Part shown: positions 30,999-37,234 of the stretch, piece after piece
Layout: every line of letters starts with the position of its first letter
Position numbering within the stretch: the stretch's first letter is position 1
Source: Clostridia bacterium
GTDB taxonomy: Bacteria > Bacillota > Clostridia > Oscillospirales > Oscillospiraceae
DNA: 37,234 bases
Assembly: GCA_021153265.1 (NCBI GenBank)
Contig: JAGKTU010000007.1
Span: 1-37,234 of the forward strand
Direction of reading: 5' to 3'
Notes under the pieces: generated by a model
Seen by the model: only the letters and a program-made list of their open reading frames with translations
Databases searched by the model: none
What the model was told of the DNA's origin: nothing
Translations under genes and position numbers: made by a program

Positions 30999-32810
30999 AT
31001 GCGATATATCGACGAAAAATTCAAAGAGACATCCCCCGAAAAAACCGTGGAAACCATCCGGAATATTCTGAAACAGATCGGTCTGGAGCTCGAAGAGACC
31101 TGGAATGATTCGGGAATCGAAAACTGCTGGAGCCTGCGCTGCAATATTAAGGGAACCACCGAACCCACTGCCAACGGCAAGGGCATCACGAAGGATTTTG
31201 CCCGTGCCAGCGCCTACGGCGAGTTCATGGAGCGGCTGCAGAGCGGTCTGTTTTTCTATAAGTTTCAGTCCATCGAGGGCGATGACGCCATGAATCTGCA
31301 TACCTACGCGCCGGACAAGAAGTATATGACCCTTCAGGAGCTGACGGAAAGCGGCGAATGGATGGATTATTTGATCGATACCTACGGCAGCGGTCTGTCC
31401 CGGGAGAAGATCGCCCGGCAGTGCCAGATGTATGCCTGCTCCGGGGAGGACAAGATCCTCACCGTCCCCTATTACAGCCTGTTTGAAGACAAATACGTCT
31501 ATCTGCCGGTGGGCTTCGCGGAGCATATGTATTCGGCAAACGGTTGCTGCGCCGGCAACACCAGAGCGGAGGCATGGATTCATGCCCTGTCCGAGATCAT
31601 GGAGCGAAGGGGCAATATCGCAACGCTGACCGGCGGCAGTTCCGCCCCGGAAGTTCCGGAGCATATCCTGCAGCAATTCCCCACGGTGAGCAAAATACTG
31701 GCGCAAATGCGGTCGAACGAGAATCTGGACATCAAGATTTTTGACTATTCCCAGAGTCCGGACATCCCGGTGATCTCCACCAGAATCATCGACAAGGACA
31801 CCCAGCGCTATATCGTCAACACCGGTGCCGACCCGGTTCTGGAGATCGCCATCCAGAGAACCCTCACCGAGATCATGCAGGGGCGGAATCTTGCCCGGCT
31901 CATGGAACGGGGAAACGGACAGATCCTCAACAAGATTACGGATTTCCCCCTTGCCCACAATGTGCTGAACCTGCTGGAAACCGGAAACGGCCTGTTTGCC
32001 GCCGATTTCTTCGCGGAGGAGATCACCTGCGGCAGAACCTGCACGGAGTTTGCCGATCACAGCGGAAAGACCAACGAGGAACTGCTGCCCATCATGCTGG
32101 CATACTACAAGACTCTGGGCAAGCCCGTGTATGTCCGAAATTACTCGTTCCTGGGTTTCCCCTGTTATAAGTTCATCGTTCCCGGATTCTCGGAGTCCCG
32201 GGCATTCCGGCTCACAGAGCCGGTGCAGGAGTACGCCTTGGCAGATGTGGCCGCAAGGGTATTGCGGCAGCCGAAAAAGGCAACCGCTGCAGATCTGTCG
32301 TTTTTGCTGTCGTTCCATAAGCAGATCCAGACTGCCCGTTCCCGGAGCGGAAGCTTTGCTAAGCTTTCGGGCATCCCCCTGACCCGGGAGACCGGCTGGA
32401 ATCTGCTGATGCCCACCCTCTCCTATGCGGCGTACCGGCTGGGAAATAACACCGCCGCTATGAACTATCTGGACGCATTTATCCGAAATCCTGCCACCGC
32501 TCCCGAAAAGAAAACATACTTCGCCTGCGTCAAACTGTACCTGCAGTTCAAGGCAGGCAAGATCGCGGAAGAAAAGATCCGCCTCATTCTGGGCAAGTTC
32601 TTTGACGCGGATACGGTAAAAGCACTTTATCGATCCATGGAAGACGGCACGCCTTACGATGATCATCTGCTGGATTGTGACCCGAGCCGCTGCGCCGGCT
32701 GCAAATACCGTGCCGACTGCGCCTACACAGCCTGCCGGGACATGCTTGCTTCCGCAGGCACATACTACAGCGCCTTTGCGGACGGACAAAACAGAGAGCA
32801 GTTTCTGTAA
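30999..32810 (+). CDS. YcaO-domain protein with C-terminal Cys cluster
   Basis: A 603-residue protein. The YcaO domain (about 45-400) has ATP/Mg-binding patterns GKGITKDFARASAYGEFMER (Glu75, Glu79), AGNTRAEAWIHALSEIMERR and ADPVLEIAIQRTLTEIMQG. A helical region (about 420-545) follows. A terminal cysteine group (Cys560, 565, 568, 574 and 579) may bind a metal or cluster. YcaO enzymes activate peptide amides to form azolines, thioamides or amidines. It is divergent from the radical SAM/precursor/PqqD operon, so both enzymes could act on the same 42-residue precursor. No TfuA or separate partner protein is visible. Confidence 0.85.
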   Translation: MRYIDEKFKETSPEKTVETIRNILKQIGLELEETWNDSGIENCWSLRCNIKGTTEPTANGKGITKDFARASAYGEFMERLQSGLFFYKFQSIEGDDAMNLHTYAPDKKYMTLQELTESGEWMDYLIDTYGSGLSREKIARQCQMYACSGEDKILTVPYYSLFEDKYVYLPVGFAEHMYSANGCCAGNTRAEAWIHALSEIMERRGNIATLTGGSSAPEVPEHILQQFPTVSKILAQMRSNENLDIKIFDYSQSPDIPVISTRIIDKDTQRYIVNTGADPVLEIAIQRTLTEIMQGRNLARLMERGNGQILNKITDFPLAHNVLNLLETGNGLFAADFFAEEITCGRTCTEFADHSGKTNEELLPIMLAYYKTLGKPVYVRNYSFLGFPCYKFIVPGFSESRAFRLTEPVQEYALADVAARVLRQPKKATAADLSFLLSFHKQIQTARSRSGSFAKLSGIPLTRETGWNLLMPTLSYAAYRLGNNTAAMNYLDAFIRNPATAPEKKTYFACVKLYLQFKAGKIAEEKIRLILGKFFDADTVKALYRSMEDGTPYDDHLLDCDPSRCAGCKYRADCAYTACRDMLASAGTYYSAFADGQNREQFL

Positions 32811-32977
32811 CCCAATTCCGGAATCCAACAGTGCAGACGCACAAGGAAACGATGGCAAAGCATTGCAACCGCCAACATTTTACAATACAATGATAGATAT
32901 TCAGAAAGCTGGGACTATATGCGCCGGCTCTTCTCAGCCCTTCGGCGCGTGATCTTCTCCGGCGCAAATCATGATTA

Positions 32978-33008
32978 AGAGGAAGTGGACACCCACTTCC
33001 TCTTTTCT
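32978..33008. terminator. Terminator between YcaO and the convergent PLP-enzyme gene
   Basis: Stem AGAGGAAGTGG / CCACTTCCTCT with a 4-base loop, then TTTTCTG on the plus strand. It probably ends both genes. Confidence 0.85.
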
Positions 33009-33014
33009 GTCATG

Positions 33015-33959
33015 TTATTCTTCTTTTTCCCAATCCTGAGCAAACAAGCCGCCTGCGCCGCCGGTGTGGATGAACAGGACGTTGTCGTCGGGCTTGTAGA
33101 AGCCCTCCCGGGCGCGGCGCACCAAACCTGCAAAGGCCTTGCCGGTGTAGCAGGTGTCCAGCACAATGCCTTCGAGGCGCATCATCATGGCAATGGCCTC
33201 GTTACCCTCAGCGGAGGGAATGGAATATCCGGGACCCCACATTTCCAGCAGATCGGGCACGGGGATTTCCACCTGTACACCTAACAATTCGGCGGCCTCC
33301 CGCATCAGTTGAGGCACGATTTTCTCAAAGGGATCATTATCCACCATCGCACACATAACCTTGGTTTCGGGAAGATGGAGCTTTGCGCCCAGCACACATC
33401 CCGCCGCGGTGCCGCCGGAGCCGCAGGCGCAGACCAGATGGTCGAAGTGGACACCCGAATCGGCAACTTCTCCCATGCAGTCGATGTAGCCCAGCGTTCC
33501 CAGTGCATTGGAGCCGCCGCAGGGGATCTTGTACACCTTGCGCCCCAGTTCCGTGCCGATCCGATCCATTTCCCGATAGATATCCTCGTAGCTGTCCGTA
33601 TCCAGATAGCGAACCTCCACGCCCATCAGATGGTTCAGGATCTGATTGCCCTTCCGGGCGGTGACACCTCGCTTTTTCAGCACCAGAATGCACGCTAACC
33701 CCATCCGCAGTGCGCAGGCGGCAGTCAGCATGGCATGATTGCTCTGCGCCTGACCGGTGGTCATCACCAGATCGTAACCCTTCGCTTTGGCATCCCGGAG
33801 CAGGTATTCCAGCTTTCTGACCTTGTTGCCTCCCAGCGCCACGCCGCACAGGTCATCCCGCTTGATCCAGACGTTGGTTCCCAGCTCCCGGCTGATGTTT
33901 GGCAAACGGTACATAGGGGTAGGAAACAGTCCAAGGGACTCTTTTTCAAAATGATTCAT
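33015..33959 (-). CDS. PLP-dependent D-cysteine desulfhydrase/ACC deaminase-like enzyme
   Basis: A 314-residue fold-type II PLP enzyme. The cofactor Lys is in LGGNKVRKLEYL (Lys46). IKRDDLCGVALGG, TTGQAQSNHA and CGSGGTAAGCVLGAKLH are the family motifs. It belongs to the ACC deaminase / D-cysteine desulfhydrase group and would split D-Cys (to pyruvate, H2S, NH3) or another D-amino acid or aminocyclopropane. The start (MNHFEKE) has AAGGAG upstream and lies one base after the cyclase stop, so both are one operon. H2S from it could link to the sulfur-handling operon at 1225-3639, but that is only a suggestion. Confidence 0.8.
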   Translation of the reverse strand: MNHFEKESLGLFPTPMYRLPNISRELGTNVWIKRDDLCGVALGGNKVRKLEYLLRDAKAKGYDLVMTTGQAQSNHAMLTAACALRMGLACILVLKKRGVTARKGNQILNHLMGVEVRYLDTDSYEDIYREMDRIGTELGRKVYKIPCGGSNALGTLGYIDCMGEVADSGVHFDHLVCACGSGGTAAGCVLGAKLHLPETKVMCAMVDNDPFEKIVPQLMREAAELLGVQVEIPVPDLLEMWGPGYSIPSAEGNEAIAMMMRLEGIVLDTCYTGKAFAGLVRRAREGFYKPDDNVLFIHTGGAGGLFAQDWEKEE

Positions 33960-33960
33960 A

Positions 33961-34545
33961 TTATGGCTCCTTCTCAATCAAATAGGCTCTGCAGGGCGCG
34001 CCGTCGGCGCCAGCCAGCTTCAGCGGCGCGGCGCTGAGAAAATAGTGTCTCTCCGGGACATTTTTCAGCACAACGCCTTCCAAAAGTGCGATCCCACGCC
34101 CCAGCAGAATCAAATGTACCTGCATGGGCGCGTCCTCCGGCCCTACGGACTGGCCCTCGTTTCCCAGCAGTTTGATACCGGACTCCGCGAACACGTCCGC
34201 CGCCTCCGCTGTGACCGTAGCATTTCCGGCAAGCAGGATCCGCTCCGCGCCCCCGGCCTTCTGCAAAATCTCTTTCGCATCCCCACCGGATACATTTCCG
34301 TCCTGCCGCGCAACGAAGCAATTCCCCACAAAAATGCTTAGCTCCATCTCCTCCACGGTTTTTCCGTCCCCAAGAAAGTGAAACGGCGCATCGATGTGAG
34401 TCCCGTTGTGGGCGCACATGGAAAAGGCGGTCAGATTATATACCGCACCGGCCTCCATCGCGCTTAAAACCTGCCTTTCCGGCTTCGGGTCGCCGGGATA
34501 AACGGCGCAGGAGAACACCTCCTGGGATATGTCGTAGATTTTCAT
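33961..34545 (-). CDS. Cyclase-family (kynurenine formamidase-like) hydrolase, copy 2
   Basis: A 194-residue paralogue of the product at 27430, starting MKIYDISQEVFSCAVYPGD, with the metal motif HNGTHIDAPFHF intact. By eye most residues agree along the full length. The ATG has GGGAAGGTGGG upstream. It is followed one base later by the PLP enzyme, unlike copy 1, which precedes an alpha/beta hydrolase. So the gene was duplicated and recruited into two different pairs. Substrate unknown. Its promoter (TTTACT-17-TAAAAT) is followed by a palindrome. Confidence 0.8.
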   Translation of the reverse strand: MKIYDISQEVFSCAVYPGDPKPERQVLSAMEAGAVYNLTAFSMCAHNGTHIDAPFHFLGDGKTVEEMELSIFVGNCFVARQDGNVSGGDAKEILQKAGGAERILLAGNATVTAEAADVFAESGIKLLGNEGQSVGPEDAPMQVHLILLGRGIALLEGVVLKNVPERHYFLSAAPLKLAGADGAPCRAYLIEKEP

Positions 34546-34560
34546 AGTCCCACCTTCCCC

Positions 34561-34605
34561 ATCACATTGTGATCCCATTTTAACTTTTGGCGCAGGAAAA
34601 GTAAA
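34561..34605 (-). promoter_or_regulatory. Promoter plus palindromic operator of cyclase copy 2
   Basis: On the minus strand TTTACT (34600-34605), 17 bases, TAAAAT (34577-34582), then the palindrome ATCACATTGTGAT (34561-34573) near the transcription start. A repressor site is likely; its regulator is unknown. Confidence 0.55.
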
Positions 34606-34640
34606 TACCGACATTGCAGGAATCCCATGGAACCATGCAA

Positions 34641-34666
34641 AAAGGGCAGCCTTCCGGCCGCCCTTT
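34641..34666 (-). terminator. Terminator of the YwlG-like gene
   Basis: Stem AAAGGGCGGCC / GGCTGCCCTTT (minus strand, one wobble pair) with a 4-base loop, then a T-run. Confidence 0.75.
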
Positions 34667-34682
34667 GCTTATGATCCTGCCT

Positions 34683-35225
34683 TTACTCCTGGTACACTGC
34701 CCGGGGGCCGCCGATGTATTTCGGTCTGGTTCTGGCGCACAGCACGATGGCCTCACCGATTTTGTCCAGGCTGGTGCGGACAGGCACCGCCACCCGGCGC
34801 AGGTGCATACCGATCATGGTTCCGCCGATGTCGATACCGGCATCTGCCTGAATGGTCTCCACCGCCACCGGATCGGAGAAGGCATTCCATGCCGTCACCG
34901 CAAAACTGCCGCCTGCGTGAGGCTGGGGTATCACGTTGACGATCTCATACCCCTTCTTCTCCGCAACAGTCCGCTCCATGATCAGCGCCCGGTTCAAATG
35001 CTCGCAGCACTGGACCGCCAGATGGATGCCCCGTTCGCGCAAAATGGGGTAGATCCCTCCAAATGCCGCCTGCGCCGCATCCATAGAAGAGCCTTTTCCG
35101 ATTTGCTTTCCCACCATTTCGCTGGAGGAGCAGCCGATCACGAACAGCGCGCCGGGTTTCAAATTCGCCTGTTCCAGCAGTTCCCGGACCACAGTCTGCG
35201 CCTGGGCAGTAATATCTTCGTACAT
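34683..35225 (-). CDS. YwlG/UPF0340 (TIGR01440-type) protein
   Basis: A 180-residue conserved protein of the YwlG/UPF0340 family. It starts MYEDITAQAQTVVRELLEQ and has the characteristic FVIGCSSSEMVGKQIGKGSS and CCEHLNRALIMER segments. Fold related to nucleoside- or coenzyme-binding proteins; the function is not established. Start chosen at 35225; GGGGAAAGGCGG lies upstream. Length agrees with the family. Confidence 0.85.
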   Translation of the reverse strand: MYEDITAQAQTVVRELLEQANLKPGALFVIGCSSSEMVGKQIGKGSSMDAAQAAFGGIYPILRERGIHLAVQCCEHLNRALIMERTVAEKKGYEIVNVIPQPHAGGSFAVTAWNAFSDPVAVETIQADAGIDIGGTMIGMHLRRVAVPVRTSLDKIGEAIVLCARTRPKYIGGPRAVYQE

Positions 35226-35343
35226 TCTGATTCCGCCTTTCCCCTGGGATTTTTCTATATCATATTCCATTCTGGCCTTAAATAAAGTGCCACATTATGA
35301 TTGTTATTTATGGCCAGAGCCAAAATTCCCCTTCCAAAAGCTC

Positions 35344-35378
35344 AAGCGCGGAGGTGATAACACCTCCGCGCTTTTTAT
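35344..35378. terminator. Terminator of the desulfoferrodoxin gene
   Basis: Stem AAGCGCGGAGGTG / CACCTCCGCGCTT (35344-35356 / 35361-35373) with a 4-base loop; T-run on the plus strand. Similar in sequence to the hairpin at 28839. Confidence 0.75.
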
Positions 35379-35384
35379 GCTTCT

Positions 35385-35768
35385 TTATGCCAGCTCCTTC
35401 TTCCACAGCCCGTGGAGGTTGCAGTAAGCGTACACCGCCACCGCTTTTTCCCCATTCAGATGGAATGTGACATGGGGCTCTTCGCCGGGATTCAGCGTTT
35501 TCCGGTAGCTGCCCTTATCGGTGATCAGCTGCACCCACTGGATCCAGTGGACTTCCGCCATGGGGTGATCTGCAACGCCCACATTGACCTCCACCACATT
35601 CCCCTTCACGGTGGCAACGGGGATATGCTTGTCACCGCTGGCCTCCACGGTGTTGGGGATCAGCTCCACCATTTTTTCGCCGCAGCAGAAAAGGGCGATG
35701 TCTGTATCATAAACCATTTCCACAGTGTTGCGGCAAACCGGGCAGATGTAAAACTTAGTCTTTTTCAT
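35385..35768 (-). CDS. Desulfoferrodoxin (superoxide reductase)
   Basis: A 127-residue two-centre desulfoferrodoxin. The N-terminal Fe(Cys)4 centre uses Cys9, Cys12, Cys28 and Cys29 (CPVC and CC). The catalytic centre ligands His48 (KHIPV, with Lys47 in the assisting position), His68, His74, Cys116 and His119 (CNLHG) are all present. It reduces superoxide to peroxide without making oxygen, a typical anaerobe defence. GGAGG is about 9 bases before the ATG. It lies near an HTH fusion carrying a second desulfoferrodoxin module (36211), which may regulate it. Confidence 0.9.
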   Translation of the reverse strand: MKKTKFYICPVCRNTVEMVYDTDIALFCCGEKMVELIPNTVEASGDKHIPVATVKGNVVEVNVGVADHPMAEVHWIQWVQLITDKGSYRKTLNPGEEPHVTFHLNGEKAVAVYAYCNLHGLWKKELA

Positions 35769-35963
35769 ATAGCATTCCTCCGTGCTTTCGATTTTTTGTA
35801 TGGCCTTATTCTATCAGAGGAAACTTTTTCCTTCCGTGACTTTCTCACAAAAAGAAAGACGGCCACAGGCCGCCCAACATATTTAGTATACCACAAGCCG
35901 CATCCCCCTGTCCATTCGCACTTTTTCCAACTTTTCACCTCCATTCTTATGAAACATCCCATC

Positions 35964-36140
35964 TTGAAAATTTCAGAAACTGGCGTTATTATGAAAATAC
36001 AAAAAGGAGTGAGTCCAATGTACTAAGTAAACCACCCCTTCAAAACTGTAGAAAGCAGAGGTTACGTAAATGCTGGAACCCAACAACTTCAGATGACCCT
36101 TGATCTGTTTGAAAACACAACGGATCAAGGGTCTTTTCTT
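35964..36140 (+). ncRNA. Leader RNA copy 2 with micro-ORFs and terminator
   Basis: The same unit as at 26306: TTGAAA (35964-35969), 17 bases, TATTAT (35987-35992); ORF ATG-TAC-TAA (36018-36026); ORF at 36070-36096 encoding MLEPNNFR with the same ribosome binding site; and a terminator (GACCCTTGATC 36095-36105 with GATCAAGGGTC 36123-36133) then TTTTCTTT. From 36012 to 36094 only two of 83 bases differ from copy 1 (my by-eye count), whereas the terminator arms differ in sequence but keep pairing. A second promoter (36158) lies between it and the XRE-desulfoferrodoxin gene. Confidence 0.7.
36070..36096 (+). CDS. Micro-ORF of leader copy 2, eight codons
   Basis: ATG CTG GAA CCC AAC AAC TTC AGA TGA, with AGAGG 8 bases upstream. 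Compared with copy 1, one change is Met/Leu, one is synonymous (CCC/CCT), and the stop differs (TGA/TAA). Its stop overlaps the 5' arm of the terminator by two bases. Confidence 0.55.
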   Translation: MLEPNNFR

Positions 36141-36157
36141 TGTCTACGAAGCGCAGG

Positions 36158-36186
36158 TTGCCCCGGGCCTTTTTTCGTGGTATGCT
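36158..36186 (+). promoter_or_regulatory. Promoter directly before the XRE-desulfoferrodoxin gene
   Basis: TTGCCC (36158-36163), a 17-base spacer, TATGCT (36181-36186), with the ATG at 36211. Same layout as at 26522. Confidence 0.5.
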
Positions 36187-36210
36187 TTGTGCAGAAAGGA
36201 AGTGGTATCC

Positions 36211-36795
36211 ATGAATACCTATGTGACCGGCACCACCATCAAGCAGCTTCGGGAGGCGCGTAACCTGACCCAAGCCGCTCTGGCGGAGATCCTCGGTGTC
36301 AGCAGCAAGACCGTCTCCAAGTGGGAGACCGCCAAAGGCCTTCCGGACATCACTCTGCTGCAGCCTCTGGCTCAGGCGCTGGGCATCAGCGTGGTAGAGC
36401 TGATGAACGGCCAGCACATCACCAACCGGAACACCTCCGCCAATCTGCTGCGCAGCAAATTCTACGTCTGCCCCATCTGCGGCAACATCCTCCACGCCAC
36501 CGGCTCTGCGCTCATCAGCTGCTGCGGCGTGACCCTGCCCCCTCTGGAAGCGGAGGATGCCGACGAAGACCACGCCATCACCGTTGAAAATGTGGAGGAC
36601 GAGCACTTCGTCACCATCCGCCACCCCATGACCAAGGCCCACTTCATCTCATTTCTGGCCTTCGTCACCTCCGACCGGCTTCAGCTGGTGAAGTTCTACC
36701 CCGAGGGCAACGCCGAGACCCGGCTGCAGCTTCGCGGCCGCGGTTACCTCTATTTCTACTGCAACCACCACGGCCTGTTCCGCAAAAAGATATAG
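36211..36795 (+). CDS. XRE regulator fused to a desulfoferrodoxin-like domain
   Basis: A 194-residue fusion. Residues 5-65 form a Cro/CI-type helix-turn-helix (IKQLREARNLTQAALAEILG). From 83 onward a desulfoferrodoxin fold has Cys87, Cys90, Cys104, Cys105 for the Fe(Cys)4 centre and His121, His138, His144, Cys184, His187 at the catalytic-iron positions. The Lys that precedes the first His in active superoxide reductases (KHIP in the neighbour) is Asp120 here. It could therefore sense superoxide or iron state and change DNA binding, perhaps of the divergent desulfoferrodoxin gene. AAAGGA precedes the ATG and a terminator follows. Confidence 0.8.
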   Translation: MNTYVTGTTIKQLREARNLTQAALAEILGVSSKTVSKWETAKGLPDITLLQPLAQALGISVVELMNGQHITNRNTSANLLRSKFYVCPICGNILHATGSALISCCGVTLPPLEAEDADEDHAITVENVEDEHFVTIRHPMTKAHFISFLAFVTSDRLQLVKFYPEGNAETRLQLRGRGYLYFYCNHHGLFRKKI

Positions 36796-36797
36796 CA

Positions 36798-36830
36798 AAA
36801 ACCTCCCGGAGTTCCGCTCCGGGAGGTTTT
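36798..36830. terminator. Bidirectional terminator after the XRE fusion gene
   Basis: Perfect stem AAAACCTCCCGGAG / CTCCGGGAGGTTTT with a 5-base loop. Serves both converging genes. Confidence 0.85.
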
Positions 36831-36834
36831 GCGT

Positions 36835-37050
36835 TCACCCACAGGCGAGGTAAATATAGTCATAAGGGTCCAGCTTGGCCCTCTCCAGCGCCGCCACCCG
36901 GTCATCGGGTTTCATTCTCCGCAGCTTTCTTTCGTCCAGCCCTGCCAGGCTCAGCGCATCCCGGACAGGCTCATATTCCGCATCCAGCGCCCTGTCTGCC
37001 TCCGCTAAGGGGTATCCCCAAAAGAAATTCCTCACAAATTCCATGATCAT
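36835..37050 (-). CDS. Small hypothetical protein
   Basis: A 71-residue soluble protein (MIMEFVRNFFWGYPLAEADR at the start, then charged helices DERKLRRMKPDDRVAALERA). No known motif and no signal peptide. AGGAGG fits best with the ATG at 37050; the in-frame ATG at 37056 overlaps the site more closely. The coding sequence is convergent with the XRE fusion gene and shares its terminator. Function unknown. Confidence 0.6.
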   Translation of the reverse strand: MIMEFVRNFFWGYPLAEADRALDAEYEPVRDALSLAGLDERKLRRMKPDDRVAALERAKLDPYDYIYLACG

Positions 37051-37152
37051 AGCCATATCCTCCTCTTTCTGGTATCTGCTTATAGGATACACGCCATTGT
37101 GTCCAATAAACCGGTGAGAATTTCTCATTCCCTGTCCGTTGATTGAAAAACT

Positions 37153-37222
37153 AAACGCAAGTTTTTCTTATACTCTTGACCAAAATACTTGCATTTAGAT
37201 TTACAGAGATGTTTTGTATAAT
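37153..37222 (+). promoter_or_regulatory. Promoter region reading out of the window
   Basis: TATAAT at 37217-37222 with a weak TTAGAT -35 (37195-37200). A 10-base inverted repeat (AAACGCAAGT 37153-37162 with ACTTGCATTT 37187-37196, one mismatch) lies just upstream and could be a regulator site. The gene it drives starts beyond 37234. Confidence 0.45.
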
Positions 37223-37234
37223 AGTCCTGGACTG

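Noticed and set aside
30900..32858. Minus-strand open frame of 652 codons opposite the YcaO gene
   Set aside because: The plus strand carries clear YcaO motifs, promoter and ribosome binding site. The antisense frame shows no family pattern.
26306..36140. The two leader copies as ends of one composite transposon
   Set aside because: They are in direct orientation, contain no transposase or terminal inverted repeats, and the flanking sequences do not show target duplications that I can see.
1..37234. CRISPR array
   Set aside because: No series of regularly spaced identical repeats is present. The only tandem array is the coding 15-bp repeat at 22395-22514.

Overview
The window looks like the chromosome of a gut-type Clostridia (Firmicutes), probably an Oscillospiraceae-like anaerobe. 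This rests on strong GGAGG ribosome binding sites, TTG/GTG starts, intrinsic terminators with T-tracts, desulfoferrodoxin-based superoxide defence, NPxTA-type wall-anchor signals and SPASM/YcaO peptide-modification genes. Species assignment is not possible from sequence alone. All functional calls come from motifs read by eye; no database search was run.

Layout. 1-4813: chromosomal housekeeping. It holds a small basic protein, a MerR-type regulator behind a classical 19-bp-spacer promoter, a rhodanese lipoprotein / rhodanese / CoA-disulfide-reductase-like sulfur-redox operon, and a divergent zinc alcohol dehydrogenase. 4895-7150: a tightly coupled, AT-richer three-gene module of unknown function encoding membrane/coiled-coil proteins. 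7202-10480: a GNAT acetyltransferase, a membrane protein, an XRE regulator with probable operators (AGTTCT-AA-AGAACT) at its own promoter and at the next gene, and a TatD-type hydrolase. 10659-20405: an accessory island with defence-like content. It has an XRE + nuclease-like/DUF2075 helicase pair, a serine recombinase, an undescribed three-gene module ending in a Mrr-like PD-(D/E)XK nuclease, an AbrB/HipA-like kinase pair, a zinc-knuckle/HEPN-like protein, a DUF6809-like protein and a Fic protein lacking the catalytic His. The island ends at the 3' half of a tRNA-Ala(GGC) gene beside a tyrosine-integrase remnant, the usual scar of tRNA-targeted integration.

20987-25971: a minus-strand operon encoding a VWA-like surface protein with a C-terminal NPETAD anchor, a 91-aa Cys-containing precursor-like peptide, a terminator, and an HPr-kinase-like ATPase. 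26306-28758: a structured leader RNA, a methyltransferase, a broken TatD copy, and a cyclase/hydrolase pair. 28896-32810: a RiPP-type locus with a PqqD-like carrier, a 42-aa precursor (29249-29377), a radical SAM/SPASM enzyme and a divergent YcaO. 33015-34545: a PLP desulfhydrase-like enzyme behind a second, closely related cyclase. 34683-37050: a YwlG-like protein, desulfoferrodoxin, a second copy of the leader RNA, an XRE-desulfoferrodoxin fusion and a small protein.

The most unusual items are: (i) two near-identical leader RNAs 9.66 kb apart, each with its own promoter, two micro-ORFs and a terminator whose 5' arm overlaps the second micro-ORF's stop codon; (ii) the radical SAM + YcaO + PqqD locus with an unannotated short precursor; (iii) the two uncharacterised three-gene modules; and (iv) the Fic protein that has lost both its catalytic His and its inhibitory Glu.
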